NCBI GenBank assembly: GCA_003565775.1
Contig: PXAT01000127.1
Coordinates: 27,279 to 91,278 of the forward strand
Direction of reading: 5' to 3'
Length of the DNA: 64,000 nt
Origin: Ectothiorhodospiraceae bacterium
GTDB lineage: Bacteria; Pseudomonadota; Gammaproteobacteria; Nitrococcales; Aquisalimonadaceae
This document shows positions 1 to 9,203 of this stretch, one piece after another. Each line of letters begins with the position of its first letter. The stretch's first letter is position 1. Both the position numbers and the translations under genes were made by a program. The notes beneath the pieces were generated by a model. It saw only the letters and a list, made by a program, of their open reading frames with translations, made no database searches and had not been told where the DNA came from.

Positions 1-103
1 CATTGGCGCTTTCGATCACGCCCTTGAGATTGGTGGTGCTGATGAGCCGGTCATCTTCGCTGACCGGCTGTTCGCGATCGTTGACTGGCAGATTGATGCG
101 CAT
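1..103 (-). CDS. aer: Aer-like PAS chemoreceptor, N-terminal part only (runs off window)
   Basis: The leftward frame beginning with ATG at 103 encodes a start of the form MRINLPVNDRE followed by a stretch ending STTNLKGVIESAN. This matches the opening of Aer-type receptors, in which an N-terminal PAS domain (FAD-binding in E. coli Aer) precedes the MCP signalling domain. Only 34 codons are present. An AAGGA Shine-Dalgarno lies about 10 nt before the ATG at 103. An in-frame ATG at 169 with GGAG 7 nt upstream is an alternative start, but the family usually begins at the MR(x)N(x)PV motif. The role inferred from the family is energy or oxygen taxis. The MCP part is outside the window and was not seen. 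Confidence 0.7.
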   Translation of the reverse strand, partial: MRINLPVNDREQPVSEDDRLISTTNLKGVIESAN

Positions 104-180
104 CGAATGGTTTTCCTTGAGGACATGGGCGAGAGCCTTCCGCGGGTATCGGCTGAGGGACAGCGTCATACCTGTGCTCC

Positions 181-208
181 GTATCGGCCCGGCACCGCGT
201 GAGCTTGA
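181..208 (-). promoter_or_regulatory. possible sigma-28-type promoter for the Aer-like gene
   Basis: Read leftward, GCCGATAC (188-181) matches the flagellar sigma-28 -10 element GCCGATAA at seven of eight bases. A TCAAGCTC octamer about 12 nt upstream matches the -35 element TAAAGTTT at five of eight. Transcription would begin near 173, which favours the start at 103. Chemoreceptor genes are commonly transcribed by sigma-28 RNA polymerase. The match is imperfect, so this is a suggestion only. Confidence 0.3.
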
Positions 209-218
209 GACGGTTCGC

Positions 219-232
219 TTGATGTGGATCAA
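219..232. promoter_or_regulatory. FNR/Anr-type binding site
   Basis: TTGATGTGGATCAA is a perfect match to the FNR/Anr consensus TTGAT-N4-ATCAA. It sits between the divergent Aer-like gene (start 103) and sfsA (start 436). In Pseudomonas aeruginosa, aer is known to be controlled by Anr, so oxygen-responsive control of the Aer-like gene is the natural inference. The rest of the 104-435 interval holds no gene I can support. Confidence 0.65.
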
Positions 233-435
233 AGAATTATCAATCCAAGGTTTTTCGCCGGTTCGCGGCGTCCACCGGAGACGCGCTTGTCGAGCCGTCC
301 CGGGAATCGGTGCGGACTGCCGACAGCCCTGCTGTTACCGGGGGTTCCCAGGAGAGCTCGTCACCGCCAGAATGCGCTGCCGCCCGGCGTTGTCGGCACG
401 GGTCGATCCTGAGGCCGGTATCCGAGAGAGATGTG

Positions 436-1149
436 ATGCGTTTTCCCGAACCACTGATTCCGGGCCGATTGGTCCGGCGCTACAAGCGCTTTCTTGCCGA
501 TGTCACCCTGGATGACGGTCGATCCCTGACCTGTCACTGCCCGAATACCGGCGCGATGCTCGGCTGCCGCACACCCGGCGCGCGGGTCTGGCTCAGCCAC
601 ACCGACAATCCGCGGCGCAAGTATGCCCACACCTGGGAACTGGTGGAGGCCGATGGCGGCGTGCTGACCGGTATTCATACCGGTCGCGCGAATGCCCTGG
701 TGGCGGAAGCGGTGGCGGCGGGACTGATCCCGGAGTTGGCCTCCCACACACGGGTGCGCCGGGAGGTCCGACCGGCGGGGAGCCACAGCCGGATCGATCT
801 TCTGGTCGAATTTGCTGATGATCGCGCCGCCTGTTTCCTCGAGGTTAAGAACGTGACCGCCGCGGTGACCGAAGGCGTGGCGCTGTTTCCGGACGCGGTC
901 AGCAGCCGCGGCACCCGGCATCTGCACGAGTTGATCCGGTTAAGGCAAGCGGGGTTCGGCGCGATGCTGGTATTCTGCGTGCAGCGTGGCGATGTCACCG
1001 AGGTCCGGCCCGCCGACAGCATCGACCCGGTCTACGGCGCGGCTCTCCGCGAGGCGATCGCCGCCGGGGTCCGGGTCCTGGCGCTGGGCGCCAGCATCAG
1101 TGAACACGAGATCCGACTGCAAGAACCGCTCGCGGTGGTTTGCCCTTGA
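436..1149 (+). CDS. sfsA: SfsA family protein (sugar fermentation stimulation protein)
   Basis: A 237-residue protein covering the whole SfsA family length. It has the conserved blocks HCPNTGAM near residue 40, the R(K)YAHTWEL segment and the C-terminal FLEVKNVT / FPDAVSSRGTRH region. The EVK triad fits the PD-(D/E)xK nuclease-like fold assigned to the family. E. coli SfsA was described as a DNA-binding protein affecting maltose genes, but its biochemical role is still unclear. The ATG at 436 follows a purine-rich GAGAG stretch. The frame is open much further upstream, but that part has no family similarity. The gene stands alone between the Aer-like gene and lolC. Confidence 0.9.
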   Translation: MRFPEPLIPGRLVRRYKRFLADVTLDDGRSLTCHCPNTGAMLGCRTPGARVWLSHTDNPRRKYAHTWELVEADGGVLTGIHTGRANALVAEAVAAGLIPELASHTRVRREVRPAGSHSRIDLLVEFADDRAACFLEVKNVTAAVTEGVALFPDAVSSRGTRHLHELIRLRQAGFGAMLVFCVQRGDVTEVRPADSIDPVYGAALREAIAAGVRVLALGASISEHEIRLQEPLAVVCP

Positions 1150-1171
1150 GTTAGCGAACAACGAGACCTGC

Positions 1172-2419
1172 ATGTTCAATCCCCTGGAGTTATTCATCGG
1201 CCTTCGCTACACGCGGGCCAGGCGGCGTAATCAGTTCGTCTCCTTCATCTCGTTGAGTTCGATGCTCGGCATCGCGCTGGGTGTCACTGCGCTGATCACC
1301 GTGCTGTCGGTGATGAACGGGTTCGAGAAGGAACTGCGGGAGCGCATCCTCGGCATGGTCGCGCATGGCACGATCACCGAGCCGGACGGGCGCCTGCGCG
1401 ACTGGCCGGATCTGGCCGAGCAGGTCGCTGCGCATCCCCGGGTCGAGGCCTCGGCCCCGTACGTCGACGGCGAAGTGATGATCACGCGCGGCAGCGAGGT
1501 CAGCGGCACCATGATCCGGGGCATCGATCCGCAGCGCGAGGCGGGTGTCGCCCGGGTCATGGATCACATCGTCACCGGTTCCGCCGACGATCTGGAGTCC
1601 GGTGCCTTCCGCATCGTTCTGGGCAGCGCGCTGGCGCGCATGATGCGGGTCGAGGTGGGTGACATGGTGACGCTGGTCACACCGGAGGCGCGGGCCACGG
1701 TGGCCGGCATCGTGCCCCGCATCAAGCGCTTCGAGGTCGCCGGTACCTTCCACATCGGCATGTACGAATACGATCGCGGCCTGGCCATGATCCACATCGA
1801 TGATGCCGCGACGATTTTCCGCATGGGTGACCGGATCAGCGGGCTGCGCTTGCAGTTCGACGACATGATGGCGGCCCCGCGGCTGTCGCGGGAGCTGGCC
1901 CTGACCCTGGACGGTGATTACCGGGTTCGGGACTGGACCCGTGAGCATGCCAATTTCTTCCGCGCGGTCCAGACCGAAAAGACGGTGATGTTCGTGATCC
2001 TGACGCTGATCATCGCGGTCGCGGCCTTCAACATCGTCTCGACGCTGGTGATGGTGGTGAACGAGAAACGTGCCGACATCGCGATTCTGCGAACGCTGGG
2101 GGCGGAGCAGGGCACGATCCTGCGGATCTTCGTGATTCAGGGGGCGATCATCGGCGTTTTCGGCACCCTGCTCGGGACCATTGGCGGCATTGCCCTGGCG
2201 ATGAACGTCGAGAACATCGTGCCCTTCATCGAGCGCCTGCTGGATCAGGAATTCCTGGCAGCGGATGTCTATTACATCAGCGACCTTCCCAGCGAGCTGC
2301 GCTGGCCCGACGTGTTCCGCATCTCGGGCGTTGCGCTGGTGCTGTCGCTGCTGGCCACGCTGTATCCGGCATGGCGTGCATCACGTACCGAACCGGCGGA
2401 GGCCCTGCGTTATGAATGA
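1172..2419 (+). CDS. lolC: LolC/LolE-family lipoprotein-releasing permease
   Basis: A 415-residue inner-membrane subunit of the Lol ABC exporter, which extracts outer-membrane lipoproteins and passes them to LolA. It has an N-terminal membrane helix (about residues 25-48, after the typical [20 protein letters not shown] start), a large periplasmic domain, and three C-terminal membrane segments of the FtsX/MacB type (about 270-300, 320-350, 375-400). The ATG at 1172 gives the family's standard start; upstream in-frame sequence overlaps sfsA. The stop overlaps lolD by 8 bp, so the pair is an operon. No second permease (LolE) follows lolD, so this may be a LolF-like single permease, or lolE may lie elsewhere. 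Confidence 0.9.
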   Translation: MFNPLELFIGLRYTRARRRNQFVSFISLSSMLGIALGVTALITVLSVMNGFEKELRERILGMVAHGTITEPDGRLRDWPDLAEQVAAHPRVEASAPYVDGEVMITRGSEVSGTMIRGIDPQREAGVARVMDHIVTGSADDLESGAFRIVLGSALARMMRVEVGDMVTLVTPEARATVAGIVPRIKRFEVAGTFHIGMYEYDRGLAMIHIDDAATIFRMGDRISGLRLQFDDMMAAPRLSRELALTLDGDYRVRDWTREHANFFRAVQTEKTVMFVILTLIIAVAAFNIVSTLVMVVNEKRADIAILRTLGAEQGTILRIFVIQGAIIGVFGTLLGTIGGIALAMNVENIVPFIERLLDQEFLAADVYYISDLPSELRWPDVFRISGVALVLSLLATLYPAWRASRTEPAEALRYE

Positions 2420-3104
2420 TGTTTCCACGGCCACGGTGCTGAACTGCCGCGGCGTCAGCCGGCGATTCAGTGACGGACAATTGTCGGTGGACGTGCTGCA
2501 GGATGTGGATCTCAGTGTCGCCCGGGGCGAGCAACTGGCCATCGTCGGTCGTTCCGGTTCCGGCAAGAGTACGCTGCTGCACCTGCTCGGGGGCCTGGAT
2601 CGCCCCAGCTCCGGGACCATCTCCCTGATGGACCAGCCGCTGCAGACCATGAACAGCCGTCAACTCAGTGCCATGCGCAACCGGCATCTCGGCTTCATCT
2701 ACCAGTTTCATCACCTGTTGCCAGAATTCACGGCCATGGAAAATGTCGCCATGCCGCTGCTGATTCGGCGCCAGAAGCCGGCGCAGGCCCGGCAGCTCGC
2801 GTCGGAGATCCTCGAAAGGGTCGGGCTGGGTGCGCGCCTCGGACACAAGCCCGGCGAGCTGTCGGGCGGCGAACGCCAGCGCACTGCCATCGCCCGCGCG
2901 CTGGTGACGCGACCGAGTTGCGTGCTGGCCGACGAGCCCACCGGCAATCTGGATAGCCAGACCGCGGAAAACGTGTTCGACCTGCTGCAGGAACTCAATC
3001 GGGAGGAGGGCACCAGTCTGGTGATGGTGACCCATGATCAGGGCATCGCCGCGCGGATGGATCGCACCCTGACCATGACCGACGGCCGACTCGATCAGCC
3101 CTGA
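2412..3104 (+). CDS. lolD: LolD, ATPase of the lipoprotein exporter
   Basis: A 230-residue ABC ATPase with Walker [12 protein letters not shown] (about residues 45-55), signature LSGGERQR, Walker [14 protein letters not shown] and the switch histidine in MVTHD. The order and the MacB/LolD-like length fit LolD, which powers lipoprotein release on the cytoplasmic side. It starts inside the last codons of the permease gene (8-bp overlap, translationally coupled). Its 3' end overlaps the convergent DUF2062 gene by 10 bp. Confidence 0.92.
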   Translation: MNDVSTATVLNCRGVSRRFSDGQLSVDVLQDVDLSVARGEQLAIVGRSGSGKSTLLHLLGGLDRPSSGTISLMDQPLQTMNSRQLSAMRNRHLGFIYQFHHLLPEFTAMENVAMPLLIRRQKPAQARQLASEILERVGLGARLGHKPGELSGGERQRTAIARALVTRPSCVLADEPTGNLDSQTAENVFDLLQELNREEGTSLVMVTHDQGIAARMDRTLTMTDGRLDQP

Positions 3105-3634
3105 TCGCGGGCGGCGCGGCGCTTCTGGCGCAATCGCCGAAGCTTCAACCGTTGCCGCAGGTGCAGCCGCCAGACCAGGTGCACGAAGCCGTAGGCCGCC
3201 ATGCCGGCCAGCGCGCCACATAACGTACTGCCGAGAAGCAATGGCTGCCAGATGGCGTGAAACTCCGTCCAGAACCACTGCAGCGTGGGCTCGAAGCTGC
3301 GATTCCCCAGTTCACGGCCGAGCATCCAGTTGCCGATCCGGTAATTGAAGAACAGCAGTGGTGCCATGGTCAGCGGATTGGAGATCCAGACCGCCAGCAC
3401 GGCTACCGGCAGATTGAGGCGCAACAGCACGGCCAGGAAAGCGGCCACCACCATCTGGAATGGCAACGGCTGAAACGCCAGAAAGACGCCGATGCCGAAA
3501 CCGCCGGCCACCGGATGCCGATTCAGGTGCCACAGCCGGGAGTCCTGCAATCTGTCACCGAAAAGGCGCAGATGCCGGTGCTCCCGGAGTTTTCGCGTAT
3601 TCGGCAGATAGCGGCGAATCAGATGTTTCGGCAC
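3095..3634 (-). CDS. DUF2062 membrane protein
   Basis: A 179-residue protein with the DUF2062 pattern: a basic N-terminus, a [17 protein letters not shown] segment, then hydrophobic helices with the conserved [18 protein letters not shown] motif (about residues 80-105) and another helix near 130-155. The C-terminus is very rich in Arg and Lys. No enzymatic role is known; these are predicted inner-membrane proteins. In Pseudomonas a DUF2062 gene also lies between the lol genes and comA/comEC, so its presence here is syntenic. It is convergent with lolD. Confidence 0.85.
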   Translation of the reverse strand: MPKHLIRRYLPNTRKLREHRHLRLFGDRLQDSRLWHLNRHPVAGGFGIGVFLAFQPLPFQMVVAAFLAVLLRLNLPVAVLAVWISNPLTMAPLLFFNYRIGNWMLGRELGNRSFEPTLQWFWTEFHAIWQPLLLGSTLCGALAGMAAYGFVHLVWRLHLRQRLKLRRLRQKRRAARDQG

Positions 3635-3935
3635 GGAGGTGGTGGCTCGTCGAACTGGCCCGTTTCAGGGTACGCCGACTTGTTCGCAGGCGCGAGGGCA
3701 AGTCGGTGTCCCCTCGATGGTCGCAGGTGATCCGGGGAATCGCTGACCACAGGCTACTGCCAGGATTGCGCGGAAACCACCCCGTCTTGCGACCGGATCC
3801 GGAAAGCCGGGTGCGAGACAACAGTTGCGGTCGGGGCCCGCGCCGGCGACGATGGTGAGGACTGTCTTGCCGACAACAGGGACGTTGTCACGGTGATGCG
3901 GCGCCGATGTTGCCGCAACCGGGCCAGGGACGGCC
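3635..3935. other. 301-bp intergenic region, DUF2062 / comEC
   Basis: A divergent spacer with no gene I can support. It contains one clear inverted repeat, CCGACTTG (3675-3682) against CAAGTCGG (3699-3706), which could fold as an 8-bp stem. I could not assign a convincing -10/-35 pair on either strand. Confidence 0.4.
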
Positions 3936-6125
3936 ATGCCGCTTATTCCGGGTGCCTTTGCTGCCGGGCTCTTGCTGTTGCCATGGTTGCCATGGATGCC
4001 GCCGTCGTGGCTGCTGCCCGGCCTTGCGGTTCTGGTTCCCTGCTGTCTCTGCTGGTCCCGGCTATGGCCCCTTTGGTCGCTGTTCTGCGGCATCGGTGCC
4101 GGCGTGCTGCTTATGCAGCCCGACCTTGCGCAATGGCGCCTTCCGCCCGACCCCGGCCAGGTCCGGGAAATCAGCGGTACCGTTATCGATCTTCCGCGGG
4201 ACCAGGGCCGGTCGCGGGTTTTTCTGTTCCGGCCGGATCGCCAGGCCGGCGATGCCCTGCCGCGTCGCATCCTCGTGCGCTGGTTCCAGCCGCCGGTCGA
4301 GGTGGCCGCCGGATCCCGCTGGCAACTGCCGTTGCGCCTGCAGTCGCCGGTCGCGCAGCGCAATCCCGGCTCCGTGGACATGGAGCGGCACTACCGGGGG
4401 CTACGCATCGGCGCCATCGGTCGGGTGCAGTCCGATGGCGACTACTGGCTTCTGGGACCCGCAAAAGGGCTGCATGCCTGGCGGGAAGAACTCGGCACGG
4501 CGTTGCGGCAACGGATCGACGGTACCGATGGCTCATCGCTGGCGGTTGCCCTGCTGGTCGGGGATCGCCAGTTCATTTCCGCCGAGTTGCGCGACACGCT
4601 GGTCAAGACCGGAACCGCCCATCTGATCGCCATTTCAGGCCTGCACGTCGGCCTGGTCGCGGCCACGGCCTGGGGCCTGTCCGCCGCGCTCTGGCGGGGT
4701 CTGTTCCGGTTTCATCACTGGCAGATACCGGCACGGATGGCCGGTATCCCGCCGGCCCTGTGCGCGGCCACCGTGTACGCAGCCATGGCCGGCTTTGCCT
4801 TGCCGACGCAACGAGCGCTGGTGATGCTGCTGGTCGCGATGCTGCTGCTTGCCAGTCGTCGCCTGCGTCGCGGCTGGATCGCCCTGTTGCTGGCCCTGGT
4901 CGGTGTGCTGCTGCTCGATCCGCTGGCATCGCTGACGCCCGGGTTCTGGTTGTCGTTCGGGGCGGTGGTCAGCCTGTTTCTGCTGCTCGCCAACCGGCCG
5001 TTGACGCCGCCGCCGTGGATCACCTTTGTCCGTGTTCAAGTGGCGCTGTTATTCGCGTTGCTGCCACTGACGCTGTTCTGGTTCGGTCGGACCGCGTGGC
5101 TGTCACCCCTGGCAAACCTGGCTGCGGTTCCTCTGGTGGGCGGGCTTGTGGTTCCCCTGCTGATGCTGGGCGCGGTCCTGCTGCCGGTCTGGGACGCCGC
5201 CGGCACATTCCTCCTGCAGTGGGCCGCCTGGTTGCTGGAAACACTGAACCTTCTGCTGGCGGGTGGCGTGCGGCTGCTTGACGCACCGCAGCGGCCTGTT
5301 CCTCCATTCTGGCTTTTTCTGATCACCGGCCCGGCCGCGTTACTGGTGTTGCTGCCCCTGGGGCCGATGCGACGACTCTGCGCCCTGTTGTTACTGCTTC
5401 TGCCGGTCCTGTGGCAGCCGGCAGTGCCGCCGGAGGGCAGGGCCACGATTACCGTCCTCGATCTCGGCCATGCGCAGGCCAGTGTGGTCCGCACCCGGCA
5501 TCAAACCCTTCTGTTCGATACCGGCGCGACGCGGCACCGAGCCGCGCTGGCCGGCGCCTTGCGCGAATCCGGCATCCGGTCGGTCGATGTTCTGGTAACC
5601 AGCAATGCGCGCGCCGGCAGCATCGGTGGTGCCGGTGTGCTGGATCCGCTGGTCGACCGCAAACTGGGCGTCAACGCTGATCGCGCCTGCGACGAGCAAC
5701 CTGCATGGCAATGGGATGGCGTCGATTTCCGTTTCCTGGATGCCGGGCATGGCAATGACTGCCTGTTGCAGATCGAGGCCAACGGCGAACGCATGCTGCT
5801 GGCTCACGGGGTGACATCGACAACTCTGCGTCGCGCCTCGGGGCTGCCAGCGGTCGACTGGCTGCTGGCACCGGCCCACGGGCATCGTGACGCCGTTAGC
5901 CGGGCCGCTGCCGGTGCATTGAAGCCGCACACGGTGATCGTGCCCATCGATCGACATAACCGTTTCGGATTGCCCCATGAGAGCTTCGAAGCGCTCTGGG
6001 AAACGCAGGGTGCCAGGGTGCTCCGGACCGGGGAGGCCGGCGCGATCCGTATCCGGCTCGGCGAGCACGAGGAGGCGCGGACCTGGCGTGGCCGCGCGAC
6101 CGCCTGGTGGCGTCCGATGCCCTGA
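3936..6125 (+). CDS. comEC: ComEC/Rec2 family DNA-uptake channel
   Basis: A 729-residue polytopic protein with the ComEC order: N-terminal membrane helices, an OB-like soluble region (about residues 60-165), the competence domain with its ISGLHVGL motif near 230, a run of helices to about 500, and a C-terminal metallo-beta-lactamase-like region (505-729). It should carry single-stranded DNA across the inner membrane during natural transformation. In the C-terminal domain the expected HxHxDH metal site is replaced by SNARAGS, and the usual GQGD by GHAQ, so that domain probably cannot bind metal. The start at 3936 has AGGGA 5 nt upstream. It is syntenic with Pseudomonas comA, followed by exbB/exbD. 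Confidence 0.88.
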   Translation: MPLIPGAFAAGLLLLPWLPWMPPSWLLPGLAVLVPCCLCWSRLWPLWSLFCGIGAGVLLMQPDLAQWRLPPDPGQVREISGTVIDLPRDQGRSRVFLFRPDRQAGDALPRRILVRWFQPPVEVAAGSRWQLPLRLQSPVAQRNPGSVDMERHYRGLRIGAIGRVQSDGDYWLLGPAKGLHAWREELGTALRQRIDGTDGSSLAVALLVGDRQFISAELRDTLVKTGTAHLIAISGLHVGLVAATAWGLSAALWRGLFRFHHWQIPARMAGIPPALCAATVYAAMAGFALPTQRALVMLLVAMLLLASRRLRRGWIALLLALVGVLLLDPLASLTPGFWLSFGAVVSLFLLLANRPLTPPPWITFVRVQVALLFALLPLTLFWFGRTAWLSPLANLAAVPLVGGLVVPLLMLGAVLLPVWDAAGTFLLQWAAWLLETLNLLLAGGVRLLDAPQRPVPPFWLFLITGPAALLVLLPLGPMRRLCALLLLLLPVLWQPAVPPEGRATITVLDLGHAQASVVRTRHQTLLFDTGATRHRAALAGALRESGIRSVDVLVTSNARAGSIGGAGVLDPLVDRKLGVNADRACDEQPAWQWDGVDFRFLDAGHGNDCLLQIEANGERMLLAHGVTSTTLRRASGLPAVDWLLAPAHGHRDAVSRAAAGALKPHTVIVPIDRHNRFGLPHESFEALWETQGARVLRTGEAGAIRIRLGEHEEARTWRGRATAWWRPMP

Positions 6126-6197
6126 TCCGCATGGCGCGAAGTTGCCCAAGATGCGTATCATCTGCGAATCGCGAGGTCGGGGATAGGGGGTAACGCT

Positions 6198-6830
6198 GTG
6201 CTGGAACTCATCGCCACGGGTGGCTGGCTGATGTTGCCGATTCTGGCCTGTTCAGTGCTGGCAATGGCGATTATCGGGGAGCGTCTCTGGACCCTCCAGA
6301 GCCATCGCATCGTGCCGCGCCACCTGGTCGCGCGCAGTTGGAGTCTGGTCCGTGATCGCCGGATGGACTCGGACGAAATCCTGCGCCTGCGCGAGGATTC
6401 GCCGCTGGGCCGGGTGCTGGCGGCCGGCCTTGTCAATCTGCATCACTCGCGGGAGATCATGATGGAGGCGGTCGAGGATGCCGGCCGCCACGAAGCCCAT
6501 GGCCTCGAACGGTTTCTCAACACCCTGGGTACCATCGCCGCGATCACGCCGCTGCTGGGCCTGCTGGGCACCGTGATCGGCATGATCAAGGTCTTCGGCG
6601 CCATTACCACCGAAGGTGTCGGCAATGCGCCGGCGCTGGCCGGCGGCATCTCGGAGGCGTTGATCACCACCGCCGCCGGCCTGACCGTGGCCATTCCGGC
6701 GCTGATTGCCTATCGCTACTTCAGCGGGCTGGTCGACAAGTACGTGATTGCCATGGAACAGGATGCACTGAAACTTGTGGAGGCCGTTCAGGGGCAGCGG
6801 GTGCCACCCGGCCAGGAGCGGGGCGGGTGA
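6198..6830 (+). CDS. exbB: ExbB/TolQ/MotA-family proton channel protein
   Basis: A 210-residue inner-membrane protein with three helices (about residues 5-30, 108-130 and 152-178) and the ExbB core TPLLGLLGTVIGMI near 115. It should form the proton-driven motor with ExbD that energises TonB- or Tol-type outer-membrane processes. GTG start with AGGGGG 7 nt upstream. The stop overlaps the exbD start by 4 bp. No tonB gene is nearby. Confidence 0.9.
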   Translation: MLELIATGGWLMLPILACSVLAMAIIGERLWTLQSHRIVPRHLVARSWSLVRDRRMDSDEILRLREDSPLGRVLAAGLVNLHHSREIMMEAVEDAGRHEAHGLERFLNTLGTIAAITPLLGLLGTVIGMIKVFGAITTEGVGNAPALAGGISEALITTAAGLTVAIPALIAYRYFSGLVDKYVIAMEQDALKLVEAVQGQRVPPGQERGG

Positions 6831-7249
6831 ATCTGCGCGGTCGCCGCAACCGTGAGCCCGAGGTCAGCCTCACGCCGCTGATCGATGTGGTGTTCCTGAT
6901 GCTGATTTTCTTCATGGTCAGCACGACGTTTCAGCATGACGCCGATCTCACGGTTCAGTTACCGGAGACCGGCGTGGATGCCGCACCGCGGGAGGCCCGG
7001 AGCCTGCAACTGAGTATCAGTGCCGAGGGCGAGTACGCGCTGGACGGCCGCCTGCTGGCCGATGGGCGAATCGAGACCCTGGTGCGTGCCCTGGAACAGG
7101 CACGGGCCGAGCATCCGGATCGGGAGTTGATCGTTCGGGCCGACGCCAGAACACCACACCAGAACGTCGTCCGGGCCATGGAAGCCGCCGGCCGAGCGTC
7201 GATCACGCGCCTGTCCTTCGCCACGTTGCAGGTGGACGATGGGGACTGA
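6827..7249 (+). CDS. exbD: ExbD/TolR-family protein
   Basis: A 140-residue protein with one N-terminal membrane helix (about residues 17-35) carrying the LTPLIDVVFLMLIFFMVSTT pattern, whose Asp is the proton-relay residue in the family, and a periplasmic domain ending in the usual VRAMEAAGRASITRLSFAT segment. It is the partner of the adjacent ExbB. GTG start overlaps the exbB stop. Confidence 0.9.
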   Translation: MNLRGRRNREPEVSLTPLIDVVFLMLIFFMVSTTFQHDADLTVQLPETGVDAAPREARSLQLSISAEGEYALDGRLLADGRIETLVRALEQARAEHPDRELIVRADARTPHQNVVRAMEAAGRASITRLSFATLQVDDGD

Positions 7250-7303
7250 CCGCGACGCGTTGCCGTTGCCCGGGTGTCCGTCGAACCCGTTCGGTGATCG
7301 GCC

Positions 7304-8293
7304 ATGACCGGGGTTCCGGACTTCTGGCTGCGCGGTGGCGGGCGTGCCTTTCTTCTGCTGCCCTTGTCGTTTCTTTTCCGTCTGGTGGCTTCCGGACGAC
7401 GGCTGGCCTATCGCCTGAGACTGCTTCGTTCCCACCGCCTGCCGGTGCCTGTGCTGGTGGTCGGCAATATCTTTGTCGGCGGTACCGGCAAGACGCCCCT
7501 GGTGTTGTGGCTGGCGCGCTTTCTCGCCGGTCGTGGGATGCGCCCCGGTATCATCACGCGTGGTTATGGCGGACGGGCCAGCAACTGGCCACAGCCGGTG
7601 CCGGCCGACGGTGATCCTTTCCTGCTCGGTGACGAGCCGGTGCTGCTGGCGCGTCGCAGCGGTTGCCCGGTCATGGCCGGACCGGACCGGGTGCAGGCAG
7701 CGCGATCGCTACTGGAACTCCATGGCTGTGATGTCATCGTCTCCGATGACGGCCTGCAGCACTATGCGTTGCAACGGGATCTGGAAATCGTCGTCATTGA
7801 TGCCGCCCGCGGACTCGGTAACGGGCACGTCATTCCGGCCGGACCGCTGCGCGAACCGCGGCGACGGCTGAAAAGCGTCGATGTCTTGGTGGCGAACGGC
7901 GGTCCATCCAGCCTGACCGGCTATTACTTCACGCTGCGTCTGACGCGGGCCGTCCGCCTGACAGCACCGGCGGGCAGCCAGCCGCTGTCTGCGTTCTCCG
8001 GGAAGCAGGTCCATGTGGTCACCGGTATCGGAAACCCGGATCGATTCTTCGCCGCGCTGGCGCGTTTCGGTATCCAGGTCATTCCGCATCCGTTTGCCGA
8101 TCATCATCCGTTCAGCCATCGGGACATCGTGTTCGACGATGCGCTGCCGGTGCTGATGACCGAAAAGGACGCGGTGAAATGCGAGGGTTTCGCCGACGAG
8201 AGGCACTGGAGCGTGCCTGCAGAAACGATCCTGACCGAGGCCACCGAGCGGGTTCTGAAGGCGCGGGTTCAGGGGGTGCTGCAGTCGCGATGA
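7304..8293 (+). CDS. lpxK: tetraacyldisaccharide 4'-kinase LpxK
   Basis: A 329-residue lipid A enzyme that phosphorylates the 4' position of the tetraacyldisaccharide 1-phosphate at the inner membrane. It has an amphipathic N-terminus, the P-loop GGTGKTP (about residues 59-65), the ITRGYGG motif, the SDDGLQH segment near 147-153 and the C-terminal LMTEKDAVKC motif. The stop overlaps the kdsB start (ATGA). In Pseudomonas msbA precedes lpxK; here it is absent from this position. Confidence 0.93.
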   Translation: MTGVPDFWLRGGGRAFLLLPLSFLFRLVASGRRLAYRLRLLRSHRLPVPVLVVGNIFVGGTGKTPLVLWLARFLAGRGMRPGIITRGYGGRASNWPQPVPADGDPFLLGDEPVLLARRSGCPVMAGPDRVQAARSLLELHGCDVIVSDDGLQHYALQRDLEIVVIDAARGLGNGHVIPAGPLREPRRRLKSVDVLVANGGPSSLTGYYFTLRLTRAVRLTAPAGSQPLSAFSGKQVHVVTGIGNPDRFFAALARFGIQVIPHPFADHHPFSHRDIVFDDALPVLMTEKDAVKCEGFADERHWSVPAETILTEATERVLKARVQGVLQSR

Positions 8294-9060
8294 GTTGTTC
8301 ATTCATCACCGTCATTCCGGCCCGCTATCAATCCAGCCGTTTCCCGGGCAAGCCGCTGGCAATGCTTTGCGGGAAACCCATGTTGCAGCATGTCTGGGAA
8401 AAGGCGCTCGCCGGAGGCGCCGAGCGTGTCCTGGTGGCGACCGACGATACGCGCATTGCCGACGCCTGTGCCGGCTTCGACGCCGAAGTGCTGATGACCG
8501 ATCGCAGTCATCGCTCGGGCACGGACCGGCTGGCCGAGGTGGTGGACCGCCTGGCGCTGGACGAAGCGGCCATTGTCGTCAATCTGCAGGGCGACGAACC
8601 GCTGATGCCACCGGCCCATATCCGCCGGGTAGCCGAACTGCTGGCGGCATGCCCGGAGGCCGGCATGAGCACACTCCTGCTGCCGATGCATGGTCCGGTC
8701 GGCGAGGTCTCGCCGAATGTGGTCAAGGCGGTGACCGATCGGCAGGGGTTCGCCCTGTATTTCAGCCGCGCCCCCATTCCGTGGCCGCGGGACGAATCCG
8801 ATGACGGCCGGCCCGACTGGCATCGGCATCTCGGAATCTATGCTTACCGCGCCGGGCTGCTGCGCCGCTATCCGGCGCTGCCCGTGTCCACTCTCGAGCG
8901 GCGCGAGTCGCTGGAGCAGTTGCGTGCCCTGGAGCATGGCGTCCGCATCATCACGGCCGAGGTGACCGAGGATGGCGGTCCCGGCATCGATACCCCTGCC
9001 GATCTGGAACGGGCTCAGGCATTGCTGCGAGCGGCCGACCCGGATATCAACAGCGCGTGA
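8290..9060 (+). CDS. kdsB: 3-deoxy-manno-octulosonate cytidylyltransferase (CMP-KDO synthetase)
   Basis: A 256-residue cytosolic enzyme activating KDO with CTP for lipopolysaccharide core synthesis. It has the N-terminal nucleotide-binding motif IPARYQSSRFPGKPL, VNLQGDEP near residue 97, YFSRAPIPW near 158 and the C-terminal GGPGIDTPADLE block. The ATG overlaps the lpxK stop by 4 bp. It ends the conserved envelope block; the next core gene in Pseudomonas order (low-molecular-weight phosphatase) is found only at 33.6 kb. Confidence 0.94.
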   Translation: MSCSFITVIPARYQSSRFPGKPLAMLCGKPMLQHVWEKALAGGAERVLVATDDTRIADACAGFDAEVLMTDRSHRSGTDRLAEVVDRLALDEAAIVVNLQGDEPLMPPAHIRRVAELLAACPEAGMSTLLLPMHGPVGEVSPNVVKAVTDRQGFALYFSRAPIPWPRDESDDGRPDWHRHLGIYAYRAGLLRRYPALPVSTLERRESLEQLRALEHGVRIITAEVTEDGGPGIDTPADLERAQALLRAADPDINSA

Positions 9061-9176
9061 AACGGATCCGCTGATCCGGGCATGCCAGCTCTGTGCTCGC
9101 GTCCGTTTCGGGAAGCGCGATGCGACGCAGACACGGTTTCCTTCAGGCGACCTGGTTTACAGTTGTAAGGAGTCAA

Positions 9177-9203
9177 ATGAATGGATGGCAGACAATTTCA
9201 TGA
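9177..9203 (+). other. possible 8-codon leader peptide overlapping the hybrid kinase start
   Basis: An ATG at 9177 lies 4 nt after a strong AAGGAG and encodes MNGWQTIS before a TGA at 9201-9203. That stop overlaps the in-frame kinase ATG at 9200 (ATGA). The layout would allow coupled translation of the kinase. It may equally be chance. Confidence 0.2.
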
